The notes: a model not told the origin generated them from the letters alone. Shown: positions 1-10,061, counted from the first letter of the stretch. The stretch: DNA of 64,000 nucleotides from Lachnobacterium bovis (GCF_900111325.1 NZ_FOGW01000015.1:10033-74032), one strand, 5' to 3'. Numbers and translations are program-made.

Positions 1-12
1 GAGAATAGGGGA

Positions 13-669
13 ATGAATAAAAATTTTTCATATGAAAGTAAATTTTCTCAAATTTTAATGAAAATTGTCGATTTTTTTTACGCAAGTATTTTATGGGTTG
101 TTTTTTCAATACCAATTGTAACAATAGGAGCCTCTACAAAGGCATTGTTTCACGTTACTAGAAATGTATTAAACGGAGAAGGAGGATATGTTTCAAAGGT
201 ATTTTGGAGTGGATTTATTGAAAATATAAAAAGTTCATTATTAATGTGTATTATTCAGGAACTTTTATTAATTGTATTATCATTTGATAGTTATGTTTTG
301 GCAAATTTAGCTAAGTCAAATTCAACTTTTGCCGTTTTATATTATATTAATTATTTTATGATTTTATATGTAATCGTTTGGATGATATACACAGCAGCTT
401 ATAATAATAGATTTAAAGAAAACACAAAAACAATGTTAAAAAATTCTGCAATTTTAGCAGTAGGATATTTACCATATTCAATAATGATAATTGTTGTATT
501 TTTAGCAGCAGTTTTATTGTTTTATTATGTTAAAATAAGTATTTTTTTCTTGCCAGCTATTAATTCATTTTTTGTAGATAGTTTAATGGAAAAAATATAT
601 AGAAAGCATATGTCTGAGGAGGATTTGAAAAAAATCCAAAGGGACGAAGAAAAAAAATATAATCGTTAA
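13..669 (+). CDS. YesL-like (DUF624) integral membrane protein
   Basis: 218 residues with about four to five hydrophobic segments (roughly 20-42, 70-92, 105-127, 141-175) and a charged C-terminal tail. The N-terminal stretch SIPIVTIGAS followed by TKAL matches the conserved opening of the DUF624/YesL family. YesL-type proteins are commonly encoded beside carbohydrate ABC transporters and surface glycosidases, but their biochemical role is not settled. The window begins 12 bases upstream, so the operon it belongs to cannot be seen. Start chosen at the ATG preceded by AGGGGA; the spacing is tight. A hairpin terminator follows directly, so this is probably the last gene of its operon. Family assignment is fairly sure; function is not. 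Confidence 0.75.
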   Translation: MNKNFSYESKFSQILMKIVDFFYASILWVVFSIPIVTIGASTKALFHVTRNVLNGEGGYVSKVFWSGFIENIKSSLLMCIIQELLLIVLSFDSYVLANLAKSNSTFAVLYYINYFMILYVIVWMIYTAAYNNRFKENTKTMLKNSAILAVGYLPYSIMIIVVFLAAVLLFYYVKISIFFLPAINSFFVDSLMEKIYRKHMSEEDLKKIQRDEEKKYNR

Positions 670-674
670 TATAT

Positions 675-747
675 AAAGCAGTATTTATTTTTTGATGCGG
701 ATATTTTTTGATATATAATATCGCAAGAAATAATGTACTGCTTTTTT
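675..747 (+). terminator. Rho-independent terminator after the YesL-like gene
   Basis: Arms AAAGCAGTA (675-683) and TACTGCTTT (736-744) pair perfectly and run into a T-tract. The space between them holds a further inner stem (GCGGATATT against AATATCGC, with one bulge), so the whole element is a long hairpin. Confidence 0.8.
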
Positions 748-784
748 GCACCGATAAAAATAGTAAATAATTTTATTAATAGAG

Positions 785-814
785 TTGACAATGTGGCTTA
801 GATAAAAGTATGAT
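785..814 (+). promoter_or_regulatory. Sigma-A type promoter for the 877-6165 gene pair
   Basis: TTGACA at 785-790 and TATGAT at 809-814, separated by 18 bases. It sits just downstream of the terminator and about 60 bases before the next start codon, so it probably drives the Zn-finger/SNF2 pair. Confidence 0.65.
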
Positions 815-876
815 AGTAAAGGTGCAGTAAAGAAATTCGTGACAAAGAATATTAAGAAATAAGGAAGGAGTAGTAG

Positions 877-2700
877 ATGCCCGATAGGTTTTCACGAGAA
901 CAGAGAAATCTTAGGCCGCACCCTAAAGAGTTTTTACCTAAAGAATATTATGGACAACGAGAGACTAATATAAAGTATATTAATGATGATTATAACAAAT
1001 CTTATAAATTTTCTGGAAAAACAAATTTTATGCAACGAGATGGACTTGATAGTATGAATAGTATACTGAGAGACAGTGAAGTAAATTACATTTTTAGTAT
1101 GAATGAAAATTTTGTACATGATAAGACATGTCCCGAAGTTTTAAAATTTAAAAAGTTTGAATTGCGTTATGTGAATGAGTATCCGTGTCATTTGCCACAA
1201 TGTGCTAGATGTGCACAAAAAGCGTATATCAGGAATGGTGCAAGTGATATAAATAAATTTAATCTTTATATGACGTTTTTCGACACAATAAATATAACGG
1301 ATTCGCTAATTAGACATATGTATATAGACTGTGGGATGAAGACTACACTTATTGAAGACGAGAATGCAATTCAAATATATTACAAAAATGATGTTTGGCG
1401 AATAATTTTGTTGAATAATCAGGGAAACATTAGGTTACTACATAATAATTATAGAGTAGAGAATGGCAGACGAATATTTTGCGCAGGTTTTCACATACAA
1501 AGTGAATATTGTAAAGAGACGAATGTACAGTTTGCATTAAGTGTCATAGAAAATTATTCTTGGGTAAAGCATGTAAGTAAAACAAGAGCAAGCTTTTTAG
1601 ATTATAGGCCAATAAGAACAATTAGATATAGAAAAAAGGAGAATTTTTTTAACATGAATATGTGGAATGATGATAAGAAAAATATAAATAATGAAGAAAT
1701 TTCAGAAAATGAATTTTTAAATGCGGACTTTGAGACAAATGATGATGAGAAAAAATCAAATGAAACTAGAAAAATTCCTGATTATGGTTTTGTAAAAGAT
1801 GAAAGACCAGATCATGGTGATATGTATGGTTACTATGTTCCTAGAAAGAAAAATAATTATAAAAATAATTATGGATATTCTAACAGATATAATCAAAATA
1901 ATGGAGGATATCAAAATAACGGTGGATATCAGAATAATGGCGGATACCAAAATAAAGGCGGATACCAGAATAACGGAGGATATCAAAATAATAGATATCA
2001 ATTAAGAAATAATAGAGGATATTCAAATTCGGGCTATAATAATAACGGCTATAATAATTCTAATTACGGAAACTCAAATAATTCTGGCTATAATAATAGG
2101 GGATATAGTAGCAATTATTATAGAACAACTAATTCTTTTAATCCTAATTATGGATATAATAACACAAATAGATATTCACAAGAAAAAAGAACATATAATA
2201 CAAATGATTTTGTAGGTAAAGAATTTGGAAAGAAATATGATAATGGCTATGGAATGCCTGAGTCAAATAGATATAGCGGAAGAAGCTTACGCGATAATAG
2301 AAGATATAATACTGGATTTGACAGAAGAAATGACTATACTAATCAGTCATTTACAAATAATGTAGATGATTTTGAAAAAGAATATACAAGAGAGGAACTT
2401 GATGCAATTGAATCAGTAAAATCAATGAAATTTTCTTTAGAGGTAAAGGACTTCAATTTAGTATACAAAGCGGGATATCCAACACATGGTAAAAAATGTG
2501 TTTATATTTGGGTTACTAAAGAGGGTAATTTTCAGTGGCAAATTGGAGAATATGATTTTTATAATAGACAATTTAGCATTTCATATCCAGGTGAGGATAA
2601 TTTTGTGACAGATGAGAAAAAAGTTGTCGCTTGGCAGGTTTTATGGAATGGCAATATTATTGTTGATAAGAATGAAGAAAAAGAGGAAGAAGAAAAATAA
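877..2700 (+). CDS. Putative Zn-binding protein with Gly-Tyr-Gln-Asn repeats, partner of the SNF2 helicase
   Basis: 607 residues, not a protein I can name. Three parts are visible. (1) An N-terminal globular region with a His/Cys cluster: H81-x3-C85, C104-H105, and C109-x2-C112 followed by KAYIR. This spacing recalls Ada-type metal-binding modules, so zinc binding is inferred. (2) A low-complexity Asn/Gly/Tyr/Arg-rich middle (about 315-480) that includes five to six tandem GGYQNN hexapeptides coded by an 18-base DNA repeat near 1896-2000. (3) A C-terminal globular segment (about 500-600) rich in aromatic residues. The start ATG at 877 follows AAGGAAGGAG. The stop is three bases before the ATG of the SNF2 gene, so the two are almost certainly cotranscribed and perhaps translationally coupled. 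No signal peptide or membrane segment, so a cytoplasmic protein is expected. The disordered middle resembles nucleic-acid-binding or condensate-forming segments, which is speculation. Confidence 0.6.
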   Translation: MPDRFSREQRNLRPHPKEFLPKEYYGQRETNIKYINDDYNKSYKFSGKTNFMQRDGLDSMNSILRDSEVNYIFSMNENFVHDKTCPEVLKFKKFELRYVNEYPCHLPQCARCAQKAYIRNGASDINKFNLYMTFFDTINITDSLIRHMYIDCGMKTTLIEDENAIQIYYKNDVWRIILLNNQGNIRLLHNNYRVENGRRIFCAGFHIQSEYCKETNVQFALSVIENYSWVKHVSKTRASFLDYRPIRTIRYRKKENFFNMNMWNDDKKNINNEEISENEFLNADFETNDDEKKSNETRKIPDYGFVKDERPDHGDMYGYYVPRKKNNYKNNYGYSNRYNQNNGGYQNNGGYQNNGGYQNKGGYQNNGGYQNNRYQLRNNRGYSNSGYNNNGYNNSNYGNSNNSGYNNRGYSSNYYRTTNSFNPNYGYNNTNRYSQEKRTYNTNDFVGKEFGKKYDNGYGMPESNRYSGRSLRDNRRYNTGFDRRNDYTNQSFTNNVDDFEKEYTREELDAIESVKSMKFSLEVKDFNLVYKAGYPTHGKKCVYIWVTKEGNFQWQIGEYDFYNRQFSISYPGEDNFVTDEKKVVAWQVLWNGNIIVDKNEEKEEEEK

Positions 2701-2703
2701 AAA

Positions 2704-5700
2704 ATGAAAAATGCCAAAGGAGATAGAATATTCCCATTCAAAAAGGGTGAAAAAATAAAAGGAGATATTCAAGGATTAGAAAATTATACATATTTTGAGA
2801 TGAATAAGATATCGAGTAATGTTAATCTTTATGAAGAAGAATTTGCTAAAGCAAAGGATTTAATTAAAGAAGGATACGTTTCGATAAAAAAGGCTAATTT
2901 TGACTATTATTCTATTTGGGGCAAAAAACTAGTAGGACGGGTAACAGTTAGTATTTTTAAAGAACCTTTTACGGGAGAGGTTAGCGTAGATTTCGATAAT
3001 GAGAAGATATTAACTATTTTTTATAAAGGACAGGCAAAAACTAGATCATATGACTCTTCAAATAGATACGGAAGTAAAGATATGCAAAAAGAAGAGATTG
3101 CCGCGCTTATTTTGATTGATGAATATTTAAAAAATAATAATCCAGGTGATGCGACTGATATTACAGCAAGTAAATTGATGGAAAATGTACGTAAAACTAC
3201 AAGATTAATTCCGGAAAGAGTTGAAGATAATCAGCAATCATTTAGTTCGACAATTATTGATTTTATTCCTAAAATTGAATTAGAATATGGAACTAACAAA
3301 TTTCCTGAGGTGTCTTTCAAAATTTGCATAAATAATAAAAAAAAGTATGTAATAAAAAATTTATTTTCACTATATAAAGAAATAGAAAAAAATGGAACGT
3401 ATGCATTCGGAAAAAATTTTATTGTCGATTTTAAGTATGCACGCTTTACCCAAAAGGCATTACTTGTAAATAAGTTAATAAAAAAGTATGTTAAAGAAAA
3501 TGATATTTTTAATGTAGATGGTTATCTTCAATCAAAAATCAGTTTAGCTAAGATAGAGCTAAGAGGTTCATATCTGGATGATTTTTTTGAGATATTTAAT
3601 GGTGATAAAATTGAATTCAAGGAAAAATCATACGGATATGAAGATATTTTTGATAACGTTGAAAGAAGAAGCTATGATGTTGTAGTTCTTGAAGATTATG
3701 AGATGGAGGTTAAATTATTAATTGAGCCTGTTTTCTCTCAAAAAAGTGGACAAACTTCTGAAACTATGTCTTTCGAAGGCGTATCTGTAAAAGCTAAAGT
3801 TCCTAAATTGTTACAGGGAATAGATTATGCATACTATATTTATGATGGAAGATTTAGAAGAATTACAATTGAAAATTCAAAGAAAATATCTCCACTTGTA
3901 GATGTTTCAAGAGGAAATAGCGAAATTTCATTTAATGTAGGTAGACGTAATTTATCAGAATTTTTTAGAACTATTTTACCTACAATGGGTGTAAAGTATG
4001 AAATATCTGATGAGGTGGATGAATTAATCAATAATTATATGCCACCAGAAGCAATATTTAAGTTTTATGTTGATTCTGTAGATGGAAATATTGTATGTGA
4101 TGCAAAAGTTTTTTATGGAGATCGAAGTTTTGATTTAGCTGATGCGAATAAGGATGATTTTAAATATGAAATTATTCGTGAAGTTAAAAAAGAAAAATAT
4201 ATAAACGATGAAGTGTTGAGAGTTTTCTCAGGTTTTAATGAAGAAACTAATCAGTATGATTGCTTTAATGATGAGGATAAAATCTATTCGTTTATGGAAA
4301 GTGGAATGAACTTTTTACTTACATTAGGTGAAGTTCATGTTACTGATAATTTACGTGCAATAAAGTTAAAACGTAGGGTTTCTTTGATGATGGGAGTGTC
4401 TGTTAAGGCTGACTTACTTAATATTGAGATTATTTCTGACGATGTAAGATATGATGAGCTATTAGATATCTTAAGTAGTTATAGACAAAAAAAGAAGTAT
4501 TTTCGACTTAAAAATGGAAGCTATATTGACTTAAAAGATGATAATATCAAAGCATTAGATGAACTAATTGATACACTATCAATTTCTGATGAACAATTAA
4601 AAGAAAAAGCAATTAATGTTCCAATTTATCGTGCGTTATATTTAGATAGAGTTCTAGAGGAAAATGAAGGAATTTATACTAAGCGCGATCAAACATATAA
4701 AAAATTAATTAAAGAGTTTAAAGCTATAAAAGAATCTGATTTTGATTTACCTAATTCTTTGAATAAAATAATGAGAAATTATCAAAAGGTTGGGTATAAA
4801 TGGCTTAGAACGATTGATTATTATGGCTTTGGTGGTATATTAGCTGATGATATGGGATTGGGAAAAACTATACAGGCAATATCTGTTTTATTGGCAGCTA
4901 AAGAAGAAAATAAAGAAGGATGTTCAATAGTTATTGCGCCTTCATCTTTGATTTATAATTGGAAAGAAGAAATAAATCATTTTGCACCTAGCCTTTTAGT
5001 AGAAATAATTACAGGAAATAAAATACAAAGAGAAGAGTTACTAGAAAAATGTTATAAAGAATGTGATGTTATAATTACATCGTATGATATTTTAAAAAGA
5101 GATATTGTTTTTTATCAGGATAAATCATTTAATTATCAATTTATCGATGAAGCGCAATATATTAAAAATCATACAACGGAAACAGCAAAGGCAGTAAAAG
5201 TTATTAATTCCAAAACACGTTATGCCTTAACTGGAACACCAATTGAAAATAGATTGAGTGAGTTGTGGAGTATTTTTGATTATTTGATGCCTGGTTTTTT
5301 GTACGACTATGATAAATTTAGAAATGACATAGAATATAGTATTACAAAGGATAATGATGAAGATTCATCGAATCGTTTAAGAAGGATGGTTAGTCCATTT
5401 ATTCTGAGACGACTAAAGAAACAAGTTTTGAAAGATTTGCCTGAAAAAATTGAAGAAATAAGTTATACGTCATTTGAAAAGCAACAAAGACAAGTATATG
5501 ATGGTCAGCTAGTTAAAATAAAAAATATGCTAGAAGGTGCTGATAATAATGCATATAACAAGAATAAAATAGCACTTTTGGCTGAACTTACCATAATGAG
5601 AGAAATTTGTTGTGATCCGAAGTTGGTTTTTGACGATTACAAAGGAGAGTCTGCTAAGAAGATTGCGTGTATGGAATTAGTAAATAATGCAATAGAAGGC

Positions 5701-6165
5701 GGACATAGATGTTTGATTTTTTCGCAGTTTACTTCGATGTTAGCTTTAATAGAAGAAGAATTGAATAAACAAAAAATTGAGTATTATAAAATTACAGGTA
5801 AGACACCAAAAGATAAAAGAATTGAATATGTTAAAGAATTTAATTCGAATCAAGTTCCTGTTTTCTTGATATCCTTGACAGCAGGTGGAACAGGTTTAAA
5901 TTTAACCGGAGCGGATGTTGTTATTCATTATGATCCATGGTGGAATTTAGCTGTTCAAAATCAAGCAACAGATAGAGCATATAGAATAGGACAAAAGAAG
6001 GCTGTAACTGTTTATAAGTTAATTGTAAAAGGTTCCATAGAAGAAAAAATATTAAAACTTCAGGAAAAAAAGAAGGATCTATCAGATTCAATTTTATCTG
6101 GAGAAAATGGTACATTAGGTTCTCTTAGTAAAGACGAATTATTAGAGTTATTGAGGGATAGCTAG
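2704..6165 (+). CDS. SNF2-family DEAD/DEAH helicase
   Basis: 1153 residues. The C-terminal third is a full SNF2 ATPase: Walker A GLGKT at 718-722, DEAQ box at 815-818, motif III LTGTPIENR, QxxR-type segment SPFILRRLKKQV, motif V SLTAGGTGLN and motif VI DRAYRIGQ from residue 1090. The first ~700 residues correspond to the SNF2-associated region found in clostridial members. Those relatives as I know them usually begin with a SWIM zinc finger (CxC...CxH); here the first ~200 residues contain no cysteine, so that finger is missing or degenerate. Expected role: ATP-driven remodelling of protein-DNA or RNA polymerase complexes, by analogy with RapA/SNF2 proteins; the exact substrate is unknown. 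The start ATG lies 3 bases after the upstream stop with only a weak, distant GAGGA, which favours translational coupling to the Zn-finger partner. Confidence 0.9.
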   Translation: MKNAKGDRIFPFKKGEKIKGDIQGLENYTYFEMNKISSNVNLYEEEFAKAKDLIKEGYVSIKKANFDYYSIWGKKLVGRVTVSIFKEPFTGEVSVDFDNEKILTIFYKGQAKTRSYDSSNRYGSKDMQKEEIAALILIDEYLKNNNPGDATDITASKLMENVRKTTRLIPERVEDNQQSFSSTIIDFIPKIELEYGTNKFPEVSFKICINNKKKYVIKNLFSLYKEIEKNGTYAFGKNFIVDFKYARFTQKALLVNKLIKKYVKENDIFNVDGYLQSKISLAKIELRGSYLDDFFEIFNGDKIEFKEKSYGYEDIFDNVERRSYDVVVLEDYEMEVKLLIEPVFSQKSGQTSETMSFEGVSVKAKVPKLLQGIDYAYYIYDGRFRRITIENSKKISPLVDVSRGNSEISFNVGRRNLSEFFRTILPTMGVKYEISDEVDELINNYMPPEAIFKFYVDSVDGNIVCDAKVFYGDRSFDLADANKDDFKYEIIREVKKEKYINDEVLRVFSGFNEETNQYDCFNDEDKIYSFMESGMNFLLTLGEVHVTDNLRAIKLKRRVSLMMGVSVKADLLNIEIISDDVRYDELLDILSSYRQKKKYFRLKNGSYIDLKDDNIKALDELIDTLSISDEQLKEKAINVPIYRALYLDRVLEENEGIYTKRDQTYKKLIKEFKAIKESDFDLPNSLNKIMRNYQKVGYKWLRTIDYYGFGGILADDMGLGKTIQAISVLLAAKEENKEGCSIVIAPSSLIYNWKEEINHFAPSLLVEIITGNKIQREELLEKCYKECDVIITSYDILKRDIVFYQDKSFNYQFIDEAQYIKNHTTETAKAVKVINSKTRYALTGTPIENRLSELWSIFDYLMPGFLYDYDKFRNDIEYSITKDNDEDSSNRLRRMVSPFILRRLKKQVLKDLPEKIEEISYTSFEKQQRQVYDGQLVKIKNMLEGADNNAYNKNKIALLAELTIMREICCDPKLVFDDYKGESAKKIACMELVNNAIEGGHRCLIFSQFTSMLALIEEELNKQKIEYYKITGKTPKDKRIEYVKEFNSNQVPVFLISLTAGGTGLNLTGADVVIHYDPWWNLAVQNQATDRAYRIGQKKAVTVYKLIVKGSIEEKILKLQEKKKDLSDSILSGENGTLGSLSKDELLELLRDS

Positions 6166-6196
6166 AGTATAATTTTTGGATATGTGAGGATGAGTT

Positions 6197-8770
6197 ATGG
6201 CATCTAAAAACAAAAATAAAACTACAACTGAAACAATAACTAATTTTTTAGAAGCACATGATGGCAGAAGTGAAAAATATAGTGAACGAATTCCGTTTAC
6301 AGCTTCTGTCGTTGTTGTACTTGTTATTGCTGTGTCTATGTTTATTTTCTGTAATATTCGAGTTGGAAACAGTAATGAATACAAAACGCTAGGTAATCTA
6401 TCATCTAAAAAAGTATTATATTTATCTTCATATGACTACTCTTATGTAACTGTACCTGAACAGTTAAAAGGAATTAATAGTGTGTTTGAAAAGTATCAAA
6501 TAAGAGTAGATTACGAATTTATGAATACAAAAAAATTCCCAAGTGATAAAACAATCGAAAATTTTTATATAGATTTTAAAGAAAAGATGAAAACAGTGGG
6601 TAAGTACGATGCTGTGCTTGCTGTTGACGATCCGGCTCTAAATTTTGTACTAGAGTATAGAGAAGATTTTTTTGAAAATGTACCAATTGTTTTTTTCGGA
6701 ATAAATAATAAAACAACTGGTTTAAAAGCGGCTCATGATGATTTGATAACAGGTACTCTTGAGGAAACTTATGTTAGAGATACTGTAGGTTGTGCACTTT
6801 TAATTCATCCAAATAGAAAACGCATAGTGGCAATTTCCGATAACACTAGTACAGGACAAGGGGAATTGAGGGAATTTTACAATGCTTCTGAAGAATATAA
6901 AAATAAACAATTCGTGGATATTAATATATCACAGTGTAAAAAAGATGAAATAAAAAATAAATTAAATAATCTGACAAAAAATGATATTGTTATATTTTTA
7001 AATATGCAAATGGATGCAGAAGGAAATACGTATACCTTAAAAGAGGCGATGAAGTTTATTGCAAAAAATTCTAATAACGCTCCGGTTTATTCATCTTCTG
7101 TAATTGGTGTAAATACAGGTATTATTGGTGGGAAAAGTACAGATTTTAATTTGACAAGTAAAGATGCTGCAAAACGTGTGGTAAGATTGCTTAAGGGAAA
7201 AAATATAAAAAATATGGCAGTTGAATATGACATTGGTGAAACATTTTGGTTTGATGATGTGCAATTAAGACATTTCGGAATTAAGTATAGTAGTTTACCG
7301 GCAAAAAGAAAAATTTATAATTATAATAAGAGCTATTTTGAAATTAATAAGGAAACTATTATAGCAATAGAAATGTTTTTAGGTGCGGTTTGTATAGTTT
7401 TTATACTAATAACAATAGATAATAGACGAAAAAATGGATTAATTTTGCAATTAGAGTGTGCATATGAGGATTTGATAAAAAAAGATGAACAAATATCTTA
7501 CATGGTAGATCATGATGAATTGACGAAGTTGTATAATAGGCGTGCCATGGAAAATGACATGAATAGAATAATCGAGGAGAAACATAATTTTACTATTATA
7601 CATTTAGATCTAGATGATTTTAAATTTATAAATGATACGTACGGACATGCATGTGGAGATAAAGTACTTAGTGAAATTGGATCAAGATTTAAAAGTGTCG
7701 GTTTTAAATATAATTTTAGGACATATAGAATAGGTGGTGATGAATTTTTAATTATTATAAAGGATAAATTTGTTCAACAAAATACAATAATAATGGACGA
7801 AATTTTGAATGTAAAAAATGAGAAGATACATTTTAAAAATAAAGATATTTATGTTTCATTTAGTATGGGCATGGCATATCACAATGGAGAAAAAGAATCA
7901 GTTACAAATGTTATAATTAAGGCTGATTTGGCAATGTATGAAGCTAAGAATTATGGAAAAAATAATCTAGTGATATATTCAGAAAATTTAAAAGTTAATG
8001 AGACAAGAAAGCAATTGATTAAGCAGACAGTTAAGGAAGCGTGTAAAAAAAATGAAATATATATTGATTATCAGCCACAGTTTTCACTGAAAGAAAAGAC
8101 AATTAACGCTTTTGAAGCATTAGTAAGATTGAATTCTAATTTATATCGTCCATCAGAATTTATCCCAATAATAGAAGAAAGTGATATTATAATTTCTCTT
8201 GGTCGGAGAGTATTAGAAAAAGTTATAGAAGAAATTTCGACATGTATTAAAGAAGGCATAGAAATGTTTCCTGTATCAATCAAATTTTCAATAAAGCAAT
8301 TAAATGATGACACGTTTTTTGAGTATTTAGAATCATTGTTACGAAAATATAACGTTCCAACTAGTTTGATTGTAATTGAAATAACTGAAAATTTATTGAT
8401 AAAGAACTCTAAATTGACAAAAAAATTTTTTGATAAAGTAACAGAGTTGAAAATATCTGTTGTTTTAGATGAATTTGGCGTTGGTTATGCTTCTATAAAT
8501 TATTTATCAATATTACCAATAAAACGTATAAAAATTGATAAAAGTATATTAAATGAGCAATCAACAGAAAAAGTCAGTTTTTTAAAAAATATAATAAAAC
8601 TTATTCATTCATTGAATTTGTATGTAATTGTTGAAGGAATAGAAACACCAGAAGAATATGAAAAAGTTATTGAATTTAACTGTGATTACGCGCAAGGATA
8701 CTATTTGGCAAGACCAGCAAATATTAAGAAAATTATAGAGTTGCTAGAAAAAAATAGTAAAAATAATTAA
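6197..8770 (+). CDS. Membrane GGDEF-EAL protein with extracytoplasmic ABC_sub_bind sensor domain
   Basis: 857 residues. Order: TM1 (about 35-56); an extracytoplasmic region (about 70-385) resembling the ABC_sub_bind/BMP-like fold (VLYLSSYDYSYVTVPEQLKG; AVLAVDDPALNF); TM2 (about 388-412); GGDEF; EAL. The diguanylate cyclase site is intact: GGDEF at 513-517, with DHDELTKLYNRR and LDDFKFINDTYGH. The usual RxxD inhibitory site is replaced by KYNF. The EAL signature is present (640-642) and EITE is kept, but two metal-binding positions differ: the conserved Asn is K696, and the DDFG motif reads DEFG (D758, E759). The protein therefore probably makes c-di-GMP, and its EAL half is likely inactive or only binds c-di-GMP. 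It starts 31 bases after the SNF2 gene, behind GAGGA. The ligand of the outer domain cannot be told from sequence. Confidence 0.88.
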   Translation: MASKNKNKTTTETITNFLEAHDGRSEKYSERIPFTASVVVVLVIAVSMFIFCNIRVGNSNEYKTLGNLSSKKVLYLSSYDYSYVTVPEQLKGINSVFEKYQIRVDYEFMNTKKFPSDKTIENFYIDFKEKMKTVGKYDAVLAVDDPALNFVLEYREDFFENVPIVFFGINNKTTGLKAAHDDLITGTLEETYVRDTVGCALLIHPNRKRIVAISDNTSTGQGELREFYNASEEYKNKQFVDINISQCKKDEIKNKLNNLTKNDIVIFLNMQMDAEGNTYTLKEAMKFIAKNSNNAPVYSSSVIGVNTGIIGGKSTDFNLTSKDAAKRVVRLLKGKNIKNMAVEYDIGETFWFDDVQLRHFGIKYSSLPAKRKIYNYNKSYFEINKETIIAIEMFLGAVCIVFILITIDNRRKNGLILQLECAYEDLIKKDEQISYMVDHDELTKLYNRRAMENDMNRIIEEKHNFTIIHLDLDDFKFINDTYGHACGDKVLSEIGSRFKSVGFKYNFRTYRIGGDEFLIIIKDKFVQQNTIIMDEILNVKNEKIHFKNKDIYVSFSMGMAYHNGEKESVTNVIIKADLAMYEAKNYGKNNLVIYSENLKVNETRKQLIKQTVKEACKKNEIYIDYQPQFSLKEKTINAFEALVRLNSNLYRPSEFIPIIEESDIIISLGRRVLEKVIEEISTCIKEGIEMFPVSIKFSIKQLNDDTFFEYLESLLRKYNVPTSLIVIEITENLLIKNSKLTKKFFDKVTELKISVVLDEFGVGYASINYLSILPIKRIKIDKSILNEQSTEKVSFLKNIIKLIHSLNLYVIVEGIETPEEYEKVIEFNCDYAQGYYLARPANIKKIIELLEKNSKNN

Positions 8771-8951
8771 TAGACTATTAAATTTTTTATATGTATAAAT
8801 AAAACAAAAAAATATTTCGATATTCAAATTAGAGTGAATGTTTGTAAAAATAGGTTAAATCAATTTAAGATTGTTTTTATAGAAGAGATTGATTTGGAAA
8901 AAGTTTTATAGACAGTGTTTATATTTTGTATTAGTTCAAGGAGGATTTTAC

Positions 8952-10040
8952 ATGAAAACATTTGTTGGAAGTGGTAGTGGTGCTACAAGTAAAGCTTTGC
9001 AAGAAGCTACATCTGGCCTACAAACACCAAAAATGATAATGTTTATTGCACCATATGAGCAATTGGCTGATACTGCTAAGCTTATAAAAGAAAAGTATCC
9101 GAATGCGATGTCATTTGGAACGTGTGGTTCAAGTCTGGCAAATGGCGCAGTATCAGATAATGCGACTGTAGTTGTCGGCTTTTTTGAGGATGCAGTTATA
9201 AAATGTGGTTTAATTCAGGAACTTTCTACGTGCCCATTAGCATATATAAGAAAAGTTCAAGAGAATCTTTCGGCGGTGTCACCAGGCAATGAAGATACGG
9301 TAGTGCTTGAGTTTTGTACAAACAATGAAGAAAAACTTGTTTCTACATTGTACACTTGTGTTGCTAAAAGAAATGTACCATTAGTCGGAGGAACTGTCTT
9401 TGGAGTACCAGCTGGAAAGACTTCGTATGTTGCATATGAAGGAAAAGTTTATTCAAATTCATGTGCGTATGCTGTAATAAAGAATACTACAGGAAAAATT
9501 AGAACATATAAAGAGAATATATATGAAAAAAATGATATAATTTCTCACTTTGCTACTAAAGTTGATACAGAAACTAGAACATTGATTGAGTTAGATGGTA
9601 GACCAGCAGCAGATGTTTATAGTGAAGCGTTAGATATTCCAAAGAACAAAATTATTGATAATGTTTTGAAAAATCCAATGGGACGTGTTGTAGAAGATAA
9701 AGTATATATTTCTTCAATGTTTGAACTTAAAGGGAATGGAGCACTAGTAAATTATAAACAGATTAATAAGAATGATTGTATCTATTTTTTGAAACTAGGT
9801 GATTATGATGAGATTGAAAAACAGCAGAGAGAAGAAATAAAGCAAGATGCTAAAAAGATTTCCTTTGTTTTTTCTATTGATTGTATATACAGATATATTT
9901 TGTATCAAAATGAAAACTATTTACAAACATATGCCAAAAATATGTCTATGCTAGGACCACATGTGGGAGTTATTGGTGGTGGAGAACAATATATTAATCA
10001 GCATTGTAATCAGACATTGGTATGTGCTGTATTTGAATAA
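8952..10040 (+). CDS. FIST-domain sensory protein
   Basis: 362 residues from the ATG at 8952, which follows AAGGAGG; an upstream in-frame codon at 8889 lacks a ribosome site. No signal peptide or membrane segment. The N-terminal half (about 5-200) looks like the FIST N domain (GSGSGATSKALQEA; MSFGTCGSSLANGAVSDNATVVVGFF), and the C-terminal half like FIST C, ending in GPHVGVIGGGEQY. FIST domains are predicted to bind small ligands such as amino acids and are often linked to chemotaxis or c-di-GMP modules. The next gene, 21 bases on, is a soluble chemoreceptor, so FIST probably supplies the sensory input to it. Confidence 0.85.
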   Translation: MKTFVGSGSGATSKALQEATSGLQTPKMIMFIAPYEQLADTAKLIKEKYPNAMSFGTCGSSLANGAVSDNATVVVGFFEDAVIKCGLIQELSTCPLAYIRKVQENLSAVSPGNEDTVVLEFCTNNEEKLVSTLYTCVAKRNVPLVGGTVFGVPAGKTSYVAYEGKVYSNSCAYAVIKNTTGKIRTYKENIYEKNDIISHFATKVDTETRTLIELDGRPAADVYSEALDIPKNKIIDNVLKNPMGRVVEDKVYISSMFELKGNGALVNYKQINKNDCIYFLKLGDYDEIEKQQREEIKQDAKKISFVFSIDCIYRYILYQNENYLQTYAKNMSMLGPHVGVIGGGEQYINQHCNQTLVCAVFE

Positions 10041-10061
10041 AAAATAAGGAGGAAATTGGCA

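Noticed and set aside
1756..2005. Hydrophobic and alternate-frame ORFs across the GGYQNN region
   Set aside because: Shadows of the repeat in the real 607-residue frame.
8766..8792. Terminator after the GGDEF-EAL gene
   Set aside because: Only a weak all-A/T stem of six pairs; too little to call.
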